From Linum tenue (lineage: Eukaryota; Streptophyta; Magnoliopsida; Malpighiales; Linaceae), in assembly GCA_946122785.1 (NCBI GenBank), contig CAMGYJ010000005.1, positions 80,532,547-80,596,546 on the forward strand: a stretch of DNA of 64,000 nucleotides, read 5' to 3'. The notes below the pieces were generated by a model that was not told the origin of the DNA, did not search any database, and was given only the letters and a program-made list of their open reading frames with translations. The position numbers were made by a program, and so were the translations under genes. Below are positions 33,829 to 45,529 of the stretch, in pieces. The stretch's first letter is position 1, and each line of letters opens with the position of its first letter.

Positions 33829-34699
33829 TAGGGTTGACAACGGGTGGGATCTATGTCGAATAGTGGATATCCAGTACCCGCTCATCTAAGTTTCGGGTGG
33901 GTACCATATGGAGGAACGAATACCATATTTCTAACCATACCCCACAGATATCGAGTTCTTATGCGTATACCCACAAATATCGATTGGGTATCTGTATACC
34001 CGCGGATATGTTATATACATGATCATAAAAATCAATATTACTCAGCTCCAACCACATGCTAATAAAACAGAGGAGTAGACCTCGAAAAGAAACTAAAAAA
34101 CAAAGAAAAAGTACCCGCTACAATCCTTTTTCATTGAGATTCTCGTCAATTCAAACTTATAGACGCCATTGAATGACTGAAGCCCTTCTATGGCATCTCC
34201 GCCGCTCTTGAGATGTAGTTGCTTTTATTATAAAAATAAAAAGATATGGGAATCGTTGCTGGTAGAATGAAAGAACTGAGAGATTATTTGTTACTTTTCC
34301 ATCATCGATAAAAATGCTTTGGTTTTTAGAAGAAAAATTCATTTAATGGCTAGTGGAGTTTGATTCGATGGCTCCGGGAAGACGAGGAGTTAAGAAGATG
34401 GGAGGAGAACTAGGAATGGGAATTCAGAAGCCCAGAGTTTGGGAATGATGGGACATGGTTGAAATGAGAACAAGATTCAAGAACTGAGAAGTTGATGGGC
34501 CAAAGGAGTATTTGAGTATTGGGGTACTAGGCGAGTTCAGGAAAATATTAGAATATATATACCATGCCCTGTGCCCGATAATTACACATTTGAGTTTTAT
34601 TCGAACCCACTCGAAATCCGGTCAATGCATATTTTACCCGCATTCTTTGGTTTGGATTCGGGTGGATACTGGATTCAATGGGGTTTTCTGCCAACCCTA
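33829..34699. mobile_element. hAT-type element with near-perfect 8-bp TSD
   Basis: Left end tagggttgac and right end gccaaccct(a) are inverted. The flanking octamers aatcttat (33821-33828) and aatctaat (34700-34707) differ at one base. The body carries repeated gggtgg/tacccg motifs in both orientations near its ends. Non-coding, 871 bp. It sits in the truncated fourth array unit. Confidence 0.8.
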
Positions 34700-34826
34700 A
34701 ATCTAATTGTAAGGTAGAAGAAAAAAAGTATAAACATTTTGTTAAAGTCATTATGTAAAGCCCCTTCTCACTTTCCTATATATAATAAGCTTACCTGTCA
34801 CGATGATGAACGAAGACCAACAATTC

Positions 34827-34954
34827 GGGTAAATTGGAAGTTTAGTCACTGGAATTACCTAAAAAAGTTCACGTTTGCCACTGAAATTAATTTATTCCAT
34901 ACGTAGTCACTTAAATTAGTTCAACAGTTCAATTTTGGTCACTCTCCATTAGTC
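34827..34954. mobile_element. Truncated MULE terminal repeat
   Basis: Starts gggtaaattggaagtttag and continues with tcac/gtcact-rich sequence typical of a widespread plant Mutator-type terminal repeat. The same family, in inverse orientation, ends at 53093, but the flanking bases do not match, so the two are not ends of one insertion. This end is interrupted by the element at 34964. Confidence 0.65.
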
Positions 34955-34963
34955 TCCGACGTG

Positions 34964-36475
<1,512 letters not shown>

Positions 36476-36484
36476 CTCCGATGT

Positions 36485-36661
36485 TGCAATTAAAAAAATA
36501 ATAAAAACACAAAATTTAGTCTTTTAGAAATTCCACATCATTATCACAAAAATGAAAAATAAAAATTCATTCCCCCATCTCACTGCGTCTTCACCACTCC
36601 TAACCTGTTGTGCCCTCCAAACTAGAACCACGTTGAATCCCTAATCCCTCACAACTAACAA
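36485..36661. other. Target DNA with the first copy of a ~62-bp repeat
   Basis: The last ~62 bases (from actcctaacctg, about 36599-36660) recur almost exactly at about 43827-43889. No gene. Confidence 0.7.
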
Positions 36662-37530
36662 GAGAGGATCCAGTGACTAGGGGGGTGCTTAGTCACTTGA
36701 CTAAGTCCCTCCCAGCCCTTAGACCTGGACACAGCAATCTGACGGTTAAAAGTGGGAAGGGCTATTTAATTAATGACAGGGGTAGTTTGGGTATTATGGA
36801 AAATTACGAAGTATATAAACCGGACTTAGAATTAGTACAAACCATACAAACAATACAAACTACAACTTCAAAACATACAAACAGATTTACAAACGTATGA
36901 ACTGTAAAAACAATACAAACTAGACCGACAAACAATACAAACCATACAAAAAATAAAAAACAACCAGGTTGACTTTGGAGACTCCATCCCTATATAGAGG
37001 GCTCCGTCCCAAAGTCAACCTGGTTGTTTTTTAGACATACAAACATTACGAACATGGTGAACAAAATGACAAACTAGGCCGACAATCCATACAAATTAAA
37101 CTGGAAAAAACACTCGTTTAACTTTGGAGGCTCCATCCCTATATAGAGGAGTTCCATCCAAAAGTCAATAGGTTGATCTTTAGACATAAAAAAAATTACA
37201 AACATGGTTGACAAAAATGATAAACATGGTGCACAAAAATAACAAAGCTTACAAACATTACAAAAAAAATCGACAAACATTACAAAATAACAAAGCTTAC
37301 AAACATTACAAAATAAACTGACAAATAGTACAAAGCATACTAACCGCACAAAATGTCACTAAAAATGACAAACAAGAATGATAAACAATACAAACCGAAT
37401 CGATACAAACATTACAAAATAGAACAACAAACATCACAAATCTAGCACTGTCGTCGAGAAATCCTTCTCCGTCGTCACTGGAACACAGAAAGTCTCCTCC
37501 GATCAGCAAAAAATATATCTCTCTCTCTCT
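36662..37530. mobile_element. Truncated relative of the 34964-36475 element
   Basis: Begins gagaggatccagtgactag and follows the left part of the 34964 element block by block. It then shows tacaaac/acattacaaa-rich sequence and atcacaaatctagcactgtcgtcg. It stops at a short CT run without the right terminus. It contains two hairpin-forming segments (36955 and 37109). Confidence 0.65.
36955..37032. repeat. 24-bp perfect hairpin (and diverged copy at ~37109-37171)
   Basis: The arms 36955-36978 and 37009-37032 are exact complements over 24 bp (core caaccaggttgactttgg). They enclose a 30-base loop with ccctatatagaggg. A second version with the same loop and weaker arms lies at about 37109-37171. 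If transcribed, either strand would form a stable stem. Confidence 0.8.
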
Positions 37531-37747
37531 GAAATAAATGAGCCGAGCTCGAGCTCGAGCCATTTATTAACGAGCTGAGTCGAGTTCGAGCTAGACTTGT
37601 TTACTAAATTCTTAGATCGTATTTGCTACATTCATTTTGTATGTCGTGTATGGTACACGTGATTGATGTAACGATAAAAAAATAATCAAATGTTCAACAT
37701 TAGTTAATCTTATATTATAATTTGTAGGTGTCATATTGTTTAGTTAA
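37531..37747. mobile_element. Left part of a MITE into which the MULE inserted
   Basis: Starts with gagccgagctcgagctcgag-type repeats and an AT-rich body that continues at 43426 after the MULE. The right end is at about 43826. Another copy of the family ends at about 53616. The left terminus is missing. Confidence 0.6.
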
Positions 37748-37756
37748 TAAATTTTA

Positions 37757-38124
37757 GGGTTAATACCTTACTATGGCCTGAACTATGACCAAGTAATCAA
37801 CTTTGGCCAATGGTTTGAGAAATTAACATCCTGGCCCGATCTATGCAGCATGTTGACAAAATTGGCCTGGAGCCTGGTTTGACCGTTTGTTTGGACGGTC
37901 AACACCGTTGACCGTTAGTCAACTGTCCAGGTCACTGCCATGTCAACATAAAAAATCATTTTTTTTTATTTCATTTACAAAAAATTGATTAATTAAAAAA
38001 AAAAAAAAATCCGAAAAATTTGGCCCACCCATCCCCACCTTATCCCCTCACTTCTTTCCTTTTTGATCAAACCCAACCCTATTTCATCTTCTTCCTCCTT
38101 CTTCCCCGACGAGACGCCGCCTCC
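37757..38124. repeat. Left terminal inverted repeat of the MULE
   Basis: 368-bp arm. It contains the motif aacggtcaacggtgttgacc in the inverted sense, an A-run at 37996-38010, and a C-rich inner end. It probably holds the promoter of the GRF gene. Confidence 0.9.
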
Positions 38125-38348
38125 TTTCCCTCCGACGAAAACAAATCCCTTCTCCCCGACGACCCGCCGCCTCCATACCCGAAACAAATCCCTTCTCCCC
38201 GACGACCCACCGCCTCCACATCCCAAACGAAATCGAGCTCCCTTCTTTCTTCCTTTCTATCCAAAAACGGCCCGAGACCCCTTTCGCGATCTCTTCTTCC
38301 TTTCTACCAGACCCATCTCGAGCTCTCTTCATACCCCTCTGTGCAATA

Positions 38349-38849
38349 ATGTCCAGGCGAGTTGGGAAAATTGCCACCAAAGCTTCATCCTCTTCTGGTT
38401 CGTCAACCACGAAGCCCATAAGATGCAACTTCCACCGAGCCCCTTGCGTTGTCAACACTTCTCGAACAGACGACAATCCTGGGAGATTGTTTTATTCTTG
38501 CCCGTATTGGAAGGATGAAGAGAAGAACTGCAGGTTTTTTCGCTGGGTTGATGCAGTCACAGAGAGTGACTTTATGCTTGGTGGACTTATGGAAGAGAAT
38601 GAGCAGCTAAAGTCGGCATTGGAGGCCTTTGAAGGACAACTTTGTAGGGAAAAAGAGAAGGCGAAGAAGAGGAAACAGGACAAGTTGGCACTGCTTGAAG
38701 ACTTGACGAAGGTGACCGAGATCAATTCAGCTTGTTTCGGTGAATTGCAAAGTATGCGAAATGCGATTTGTGCGCTACAAAATCGGCTAACCGCTTGTGT
38801 AATCGTTGTAGTTATCTTTCTTTTTGTTTTGGTGATTGTCCAATTGTAA
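38349..38849 (+). CDS. GRF-type zinc finger protein with coiled coil and C-terminal membrane anchor
   Basis: A single-exon 166-residue ORF between the left terminal repeat and the transposase, in convergent orientation with the transposase. Residues about 27-70 form a GRF zinc finger: PIRCNFHRAPCVV, then GRLFYSCPYW, then CRFFRWVD. GRF fingers bind single-stranded nucleic acid in TOP3A, NEIL3 and APE2. Residues about 78-140 are a Glu/Lys-rich coiled coil (MEENEQLKSALEAFE...). Residues about 147-165 (ACVIVVVIFLFVLVIVQL) are a hydrophobic anchor at the extreme C-terminus, so the protein would be tail-anchored. Plant genomes hold many such short GRF/coiled-coil/anchor ORFs. Its place inside an intact MULE suggests an accessory transposon protein; the role is inferred. 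Confidence 0.75.
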   Translation: MSRRVGKIATKASSSSGSSTTKPIRCNFHRAPCVVNTSRTDDNPGRLFYSCPYWKDEEKNCRFFRWVDAVTESDFMLGGLMEENEQLKSALEAFEGQLCREKEKAKKRKQDKLALLEDLTKVTEINSACFGELQSMRNAICALQNRLTACVIVVVIFLFVLVIVQL

Positions 38850-39238
38850 TCTTGTTGTCTAATTTGTGTAATTTCCTATGAAATCAATGAACTGATCCAT
38901 TATGTTACCTTATTTGCTTCCTCTTACCATGTTCTTTCATTGAAGCACAATTGGGACAAACACATACAACTTCATTCATTCATAAGTTTAGGACATGGTT
39001 CATTTGTAGACCATTTACAAAAGGGGCACTACCTTAGTTTAGGACAAGGTAGTGCCTAAGTTTAGGACATGGTTCAGTTGTAGACCATTTACAAAAGGGG
39101 CACTACCTAACTTTGGACCTACTTTACATATTTCTACCTACACCTACACTCCAACGAATCACAATGATCCGTAACATGCACATAGCACGCACAAAATAGG
39201 AGTCTTATCTAATTCCTAACATAGCATCTTCTGACTTC
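38850..39238. other. Convergent intergenic spacer of the MULE
   Basis: Contains two 51-bp direct repeats (38984-39034 and 39058-39108) with one mismatch. The intervening bases carry an inverted aggtagtgcc against ggcactacct. Both genes terminate toward this spacer, so it should hold their polyadenylation signals. Confidence 0.7.
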
Positions 39239-42200
39239 CTAAGGCGACTCTGGTTGAGTAGTGGGAGGCTGTGTGGTATTGACAGGAGCTTGGTCTGGTT
39301 CTGTTGCTCGTACACCACCAGGTGGTGGCACTCTGTGACTAAGCTGCAAAATAGTAGGATCTGGATATTAGGAATAGCCGTAACAGCAAACACTAGTTTG
39401 TCAATAAGCATTAGAACTCTATTACATACCCTTGCATACATGTTTCCAGTGTCCATGTCAATGTAGGTTCCAATACCTTGCATCGCCCTTCTCATTTCAC
39501 GATCAGTTACCCTTTTACTACTCGAACCAACATGGGGTGCCTACAATTTCATACACATTCAGCACATTCAGCTATGAATTTCATTCATTCCATCCATTCT
39601 TTCATTCATTCATTCCATTCATTCATTCATTCCATTCACTCAGTCAATTATTGTAACATAGTTAAAAGCTGGTTACCTGAATCCCTACAAGTAGTGGACA
39701 ACGTCTTGCATTATGGTGCTCTGATCTACACTTGCTGCAACGACCCTTCTTCTTTTCTCGTGGCTGCTGTAAAAAGTTACATTAATATACATTAATAACA
39801 AATAACAAATAAGTATTAAAAGGATCCTCTTGAAGAAGCCATCAACATAAGAATCCGGAAGTCCTCGCATGCTTCTGATGGATGCAAACGCATGACTGCA
39901 AGGAATACCATTTAATGCCCACCAACCGCATGTGCAAGTCCGGTTCTTCAGGTCAACCACGAAGGCCTTGTTCTCGACAGCAACCTCATGCATCGTCTCA
40001 GATGAAGGACGACTAGTGCACATTCGCGCTTCATGCTTTGACTTTTCCAGTTTTCCCCTGACCACAGGTGGGAAAGTGTCATTCCATCGCAACATCTTCC
40101 GGCGGTTCTTCACTAGTCGAGTCATAACAGACACTCGAATTCCCTCCAACATTGCAATCGGTCTGAGAGACCTGAATCGCAATATCCAGTTATTGAATGA
40201 CTCGCATATGTTGCTCTCCACCGAGTCACTCTTGGAGAATGTCTTCATGAACACACGACAGAAGTGCTCTGGTTCCTGGAGAGTGAATTGTATGTTAGAT
40301 TATGCTTTACTTTGAATATAAGCAAAGCAAGGAAAGTTGACTGCAAGAATCTATTACCTGAGCCATAAAATCAGCATACTCAGTCCCACCAAGGCCTTTC
40401 ATTCGAACCATAGCATCTGTCCAATCAGAGTTATTGAGGGAGTAAACAGCTTCCCAAAACAAATCAGTAGCTGCTGCCGTCTTGTGCTTCTCCCGAAAGT
40501 GAGCATGAACATGCCGAGCACATTTCCGGTGTTCTGCATTTGGCAAGCAGGCATGTAGAGCCTCTACAAGCCCCTGTGTTAAACAATCGAAGTTAGGAGA
40601 TGCGTGGGATTTAAATTTAGGTGGTTCAAATAGTCATAATAAGTAAAGTAGTTACCTTCTGTTGGTCTGAGACAATAGTAAACCCACTACCATCTTCAGT
40701 CCCAAGTTGATTTTGCAAGGCATTTATGAACCAAATCCAAGATGATTTGTTCTCAGACTCCACTATTGCCCATGCAATTGGGAACATGTGATTGTTCCCA
40801 TCTTTACCAACTGCAGCCAGAAGCATTCCTTGAACCTCCCCCTTTAAAAAACAACCATCGAGGCAGAAGAAGGGCCTACATCCTGCCAGGAATCCTTTGC
40901 TCAAACTGGAGAAGCCAATATAGAGCCTCTTGAAGAACACCTTGTCACAACCCGGATCTACATCCACCTCTAGAAGGAAGGAACCTTGCGGGTCAACTTT
41001 CAGAAGATGTCCTATATATGATCTAATCTGAGCAAAATCTTCTTCAAGTGATCCATATAACATGCGACGCGCTTCTAGCCTAGCTCGGTAGCAGGTTTGG
41101 TTTGTCACAACCAAATTGTACTTCCGCTTAATTTCAGCAGCTATTAGGCCTACATCCCAACCCTGATTTGCCCTAAATGTCTCGATAAATTCTTCTGCTA
41201 TCCACCTCTGACCTGCTGCCCGAATGTGAAGTGAACGAGGGCAACTGTGAGCTGTTCCAACTCCTTTAACCATAAATGTTTCGTTCTTACGAAACCAACT
41301 TGCATATACCCTCCAGCCACATTTGAATTCTTTCCTTTGCGCACACACAGCTTCCTTCCTAAAGTCACTGCTCCTTACCCATCTGATATCAGCACCAATC
41401 ACAATGGATTGCCTCATTACAGCTGCCTTAAACTGCTCAGGGGATTTAAAGCGCATACAAGGAACAAACTTCAATGCTTTATGATCGCACTTAGGATCAT
41501 AAAGCAAGGATTTGTCAAACTTGGTGACATTATCTTGTTCACCAATGTTGCCTCTAACGTGAGCAGAGTACTCTGATCCCCTATACTCTGTTTCCATTGA
41601 TCCCCCACTATTTGCATCATCTTCACCAGCTTGATCCCCCACATTCTGCCCTCCATTCCCACTGCCCACATTCTGCTCTTCACTTCCAGGCTCATTCTGC
41701 CCTCCATTCTCACTGCCCACATTCTGCTCTTCACTTCCAGGCTCATTCTGCCCTCCATTCTCACTGCCCTCACTGCCCTCGTCCTCCTCCAATACCACTT
41801 GATCAACCTCCTCACCAGAATCCTGAATCTGAGCTCTATATTTCTGTCTCCTGTTTCGAACCTTCTGCCTGATTTCATGGTACTCTTCATCAGATGTTTG
41901 GGCATCATCTTCTTCCCCTACTCGAACAAACTCAGGTACAGCCGAGTTTTCACCATCCTCATCAGAACCATCATGCTCATGGCCGTAGTTATCACCCATA
42001 AATCCATCATCAACCAAGTCTTTTGTTGCTTCAAAGTAGACCCTCACCTGTCCTTTAGCTACACATGGGAGTAATCCATTCATAACCTCCGCGTCTGAAT
42101 GAATTTCGTGCAATCCAGTGGCCATACTTTTACCCGGAGTCAAGTACCAAAGCCTTTCCACGGAGACATACTCTAAATCTTCAATTAGAGTCTTTGTTAG

Positions 42201-42329
42201 CTCGAAATAGGACAATACATCGACAACCATGTTCACCACAGCTTCATCACCTCCAACGTACTTTGGAACAGCCCCTGTGTAATCCATATATCCTCCATGA
42301 CATAAAATGAGCTCAATCGGGTCTTCCAT
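39239..42329 (-). CDS. MuDRA-like MULE transposase (spliced)
   Basis: Exons on the minus strand: 42329-40656, 40573-40358, 40275-39826 (end provisional), 39766-39677, 39540-39430 and 39343-39239. All joins are GT-AG and in phase except the third exon's donor, where no GT is visible. The product is about 880 residues: PB1-like N-terminus (MEDPIELILCHGG); an acidic repeat linker; a MuDR-type DNA-binding region (about 300-420, with KEFKCGWRVYASW and TAHSCPRS); a transposase core with FFCLDGCFLKGE and IVSDQQKG supplying the two aspartates and ESFNNWI a candidate glutamate; a SWIM finger (CTCGWWALNGIPCSH); and a zinc knuckle (CSKCRSEHHNARRC). It cuts and pastes the element via its terminal repeats in the nucleus. 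The upstream in-frame ATG at 42407 is possible, but 42329 starts the conserved domain. Confidence 0.88.
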
Positions 42330-42694
42330 TCTGCACATAAACAAATCGAAAGCACACTTTTCTAAGCAAACTTCACTAAGCCGACAAAGACAAATCGATA
42401 AATTCACTAAGCCGACAAAGACAAATCAACTATTGTTGTTTAATGTCCACTATGCATCAATCCACATATGACCACACCCGATTTCTTGGAAGTATTTAGA
42501 ATATTATTATGTGGGATAGTGATTGCTTACCTTGTCGAAGTGGTTCTGGAACCTCACTTTCTTCGCCTTTTACAGAATCAACTCGATGGGTGGGGAAGGG
42601 TTGGCCTACAAATAAATGGACAGCGAAATGGGTGGGGAAGGCAGGGGAAGGCAGGGGAAGGTTTGGTCTTGGGTGGGGAAGGCTTGGACAGATC

Positions 42695-43048
42695 GTGCGA
42701 GGAACGGGTGAGGGTTGTCGGGGAAGAAGGAGGAAGAAGAAGGGTGGTTAGGGTTTTTTTTTGGGGAGCAGATCGATAACGAAAGAGGGCGATGAAAGAG
42801 TGCGGCGGCGGCGGCGTCTTTAAACGACCGGCCGCCGCTGCATTTGAAACGGAGAGAATGGAGGCGGCGGGTTGTCGGGGAAGAAGGAGGAAGAAGAAGG
42901 GTCGTTAGGGTTTTTTGAGGGAAGGAATCAGTAACGAAAGAAGGCGAGGGGGATGGGTGTCGTGTTTGGGATATGTTGCAAGAGTGCGACGGCGGCGGCG
43001 TCGTCTTTAAACGACCGGCCGCCGCTGCATTTGAAGGCGAGGGGGATT
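42695..43048. repeat. GC-rich subterminal direct repeats of the MULE
   Basis: Two and a half units share ggttgtcggggaagaaggagg, a gttagggttttt stretch, ggcggcggcg and taaacgaccggccgccgctg. This is between the transposase start and the right terminal repeat, so it is likely part of the promoter/leader or a transposase-binding array. Confidence 0.75.
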
Positions 43049-43416
43049 GGAGGCGGCGTCTCGTCGGGGAAGAAGGAGGAAGAAGATGGAGTTGGGTTTG
43101 ATCGAAAAGGAAAGAAGTGAGGGGATAAGGTGGGGACGGGTGGGCCAAATTTTTCGGATTTTGTTTTTTTTTTTTTTTTAATTAATCAATTTTTTGTAAA
43201 TGAAATAAAAAAAATGATTTTTTATGTTGACATGGCAGTGACCTGGACAGTTGACTAACGGTCAACGGTGTTGACCGTCCAAACAAACGGTCAAACCAGG
43301 CTCCAGGCCAATTTTGTCAACATGCTGCATAGATCGGGCCAGGATGTTAATTTCTCAAACCATTGGCCAAAGTTGATTACTTGGTCATAGTTCAGGCCAT
43401 AGTAAGGTATTAACCC
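43049..43416. repeat. Right terminal inverted repeat of the MULE
   Basis: 368-bp partner of 37757-38124, followed by the perfect TSD taaatttta. Confidence 0.9.
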
Positions 43417-43425
43417 TAAATTTTA

Positions 43426-43826
43426 ACTAGTTCAAATCATGTTATTTCATAGTATCGAAACAATTTTGTACACATTTTTTTACATAATTATAAATAAAGC
43501 ATATTTTCTTGCATGTTAAACATGTTAAACTTCACAGGATGTGAGATGTATAATTTAACAATCCTATGAATTATGAAAGTCTAAATTAGATCGATTCATC
43601 CATAAGTCGGTTATCAAGTTGGCCCTCAAACCACAATGTTAAGACATCTCATGAGCTCTAAATGAGTCAACTCACAATTTGAGCTCAACAAGCCACCGAG
43701 TCGAGCTAGCTCGCGAGCTTCGCGAGCTGGACAAAGCTAAGCTCAAGCTTGGCTCATTAATAAACGAGTTTTTCCCTTTTCGAGCCTCGAGTTGCTCGCA
43801 AGTAGCTCGGCTCATTTGCAGCCCTA
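43426..43826. mobile_element. Right part of the MITE interrupted by the MULE
   Basis: AT-rich, then a gctcgag/gagctcg-rich block, ending ggctcatttgcagccct. This terminus is frequent in plant hAT-type MITEs. It continues 37531-37747. Confidence 0.6.
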
Positions 43827-44014
43827 CTCCTAACCTGTTGTGCCCTCCAAACTAGAACCACGTTGAATCCCTAATCCCTCACAGCTAACACCTGCATTAC
43901 CCTGCCATCGATGCCTTTACAAAAGCACATCAATTACGCGAACTGCAGGAGGCGGCAACTTCAAGCCGCAAGAAAGCAACCAGAACTGATCATTCATCTT
44001 CTATGTCGCCTTCT
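43827..44014. other. Target DNA with the second copy of the ~62-bp repeat
   Basis: actcctaacctg... to about 43889 repeats 36599-36660. The remainder is unique and non-coding, ending at the Copia LTR. Confidence 0.7.
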
Positions 44015-44503
44015 TATTAGAATTTACTTTATTCTATGTAATTCCCCGGAACACATCTCGTTAGATTATCAAAGGTTAATAGGAATACCTGGATTCATGT
44101 TGTTGATCCCAAGAGCTTGATTCGGAATCTGGAAGACGATCTGGAACTGGACGATACTCCTAGAGCACGATCCAGGAGGTAGCGTGATCTTCCTCAACCA
44201 AGCCTCCTTAGTTCACTAACGTTAAACCTCTAATCTTCCTAATGGGGAGAAGAAGAGAGTTGTGTTGGTCTTGGTGTATTGGGGACCACAACCTCAAACT
44301 CCTTATATACTAGTTAACCATGGGCTCCCATAAAACCCAAGGTGATCAAGTATTGGGTTTCCACCCATTGGACCCATATTGGGCTTGAGTAGTCATGAGC
44401 CACATAAAATTGACCAATTAATTTAGCCCATCTTAGCAAATATCAAATGTAGTGTGTTTGGAAATTGATGGCCCACGTAAGTTAGGAAATGAATTTCCTA
44501 ACA
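44015..44503 (-). repeat. 3' LTR of the minus-strand Copia element
   Basis: 489-bp LTR with a tgttag start (at 44503). The polypurine tract lies at about 44504-44514 in the form caatctcccacttggg on the plus strand. The outer end has ctaata for the usual ctaaca. Confidence 0.88.
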
Positions 44504-45529
44504 ATCTCCCACTTGGGCTATCAAATTTTCACACGTATATGACAAAATTCTTTAGGCGCGCTACCGTATGTTATTCGTACAATGACTACTCCTTAACAAT
44601 CTGGTCCATCTCATGTATTAGCAATAGAACCAATGCGGCTTTAGTCACGATATAATAATGATTAAACCACCATGATCAGCACACTAATACACTCAATGAC
44701 ATAGATCAAATATGGATGAGTGGCATTAAAATTACATGCAATGTGATCTTGAACATGCCTATTTTCAACTGGTCCTACTTTAGTCCTTAGTGAGATCAAC
44801 AAAAAAATTCCTTCATACAATGTGACCACTGTAGAACTGAAGGCATTTAAATTTCAAAATAGAGTCTAGAAAACCATCACTTTATTCTGTAGAATTCATG
44901 TAGTCATAATCTATTGAACTACTTAAATGACTTCCACTAAACCAAGGTACCATCCGGAATAACACTCTTGCGAGCAACATGCTCATGAAAAATCTTTACG
45001 TGTCAAACCATTGGCTAATGGATAAGCTAGCATTGGTCATTTACTTAACGTTCAATAGAAACTTGTCTATTTTGAACTTTATCTTTAACCACAGGAAGTT
45101 TGATGTCAATATATTTGACTTCTGAAATTCGTGGTAATGATAATGTATCACTATCAAATCATTGTCACTGTTAACCTTTAATGACTTACCAATGTCATTC
45201 TAGTGACATAACTTTGCAACCATAATTGGAAGCCTCAAAATATGCATTAAACTCTTCCCAACACTAAAAGGTAACATGATATAGAGTTCATGCTGTTTTG
45301 ATATTCTATAACATCAGAATCATAATACCCAATGATCTCTAAATTATCTGATCCGATAATTAGCATACATTCTTTTATCGTCTTTAGTAAATGCCTTATA
45401 CGTTGGATTCTTTCTAACATTTCATGCATAAATAATTACCCAAATATCTGCCAAATACTCTTAACCATAAATGTTATATTGGGATAAGAATTAACTAAAC
45501 TGGTTGAGATTCAACTGTCTCCTTTAGCT

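Larger units (their letters stand above)
37757..43416. mobile_element. Two-gene MULE (Mutator-like) transposon, perfect 9-bp TSD
   Basis: Both ends start gggttaataccttactatgg, reading inward, and the 368-bp terminal inverted repeats (37757-38124 and 43049-43416) are very similar. The TSD taaatttta is perfect (37748-37756 and 43417-43425). The element carries a MuDRA-like transposase gene on the minus strand and a converging GRF zinc finger gene on the plus strand. The arrangement resembles the two-gene, convergent layout of maize MuDR, though the second gene is not a recognisable mudrB. The transposase frame is open across the catalytic part, so this is the youngest-looking autonomous-type element in the window. 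Confidence 0.95.

Noticed and set aside
39585..39650. catt-rich tract as a possible repeat-based regulatory element or CRISPR-like array
   Set aside because: It is a simple imperfect (cattcatt) microsatellite inside a transposase intron; no spacer structure.
41597..42074. Plus-strand ORFs with repeated HSHCPHSALHFQ-type sequence
   Set aside because: Antisense shadows of the in-frame minisatellite in the transposase gene.
42606..43148. 180-residue minus-strand Pro/Ser-rich ORF near the right MULE end
   Set aside because: It reads through the terminal repeat and subterminal CG repeats; the mirror ORFs occur at the left terminal repeat (38020-38349). No domain.
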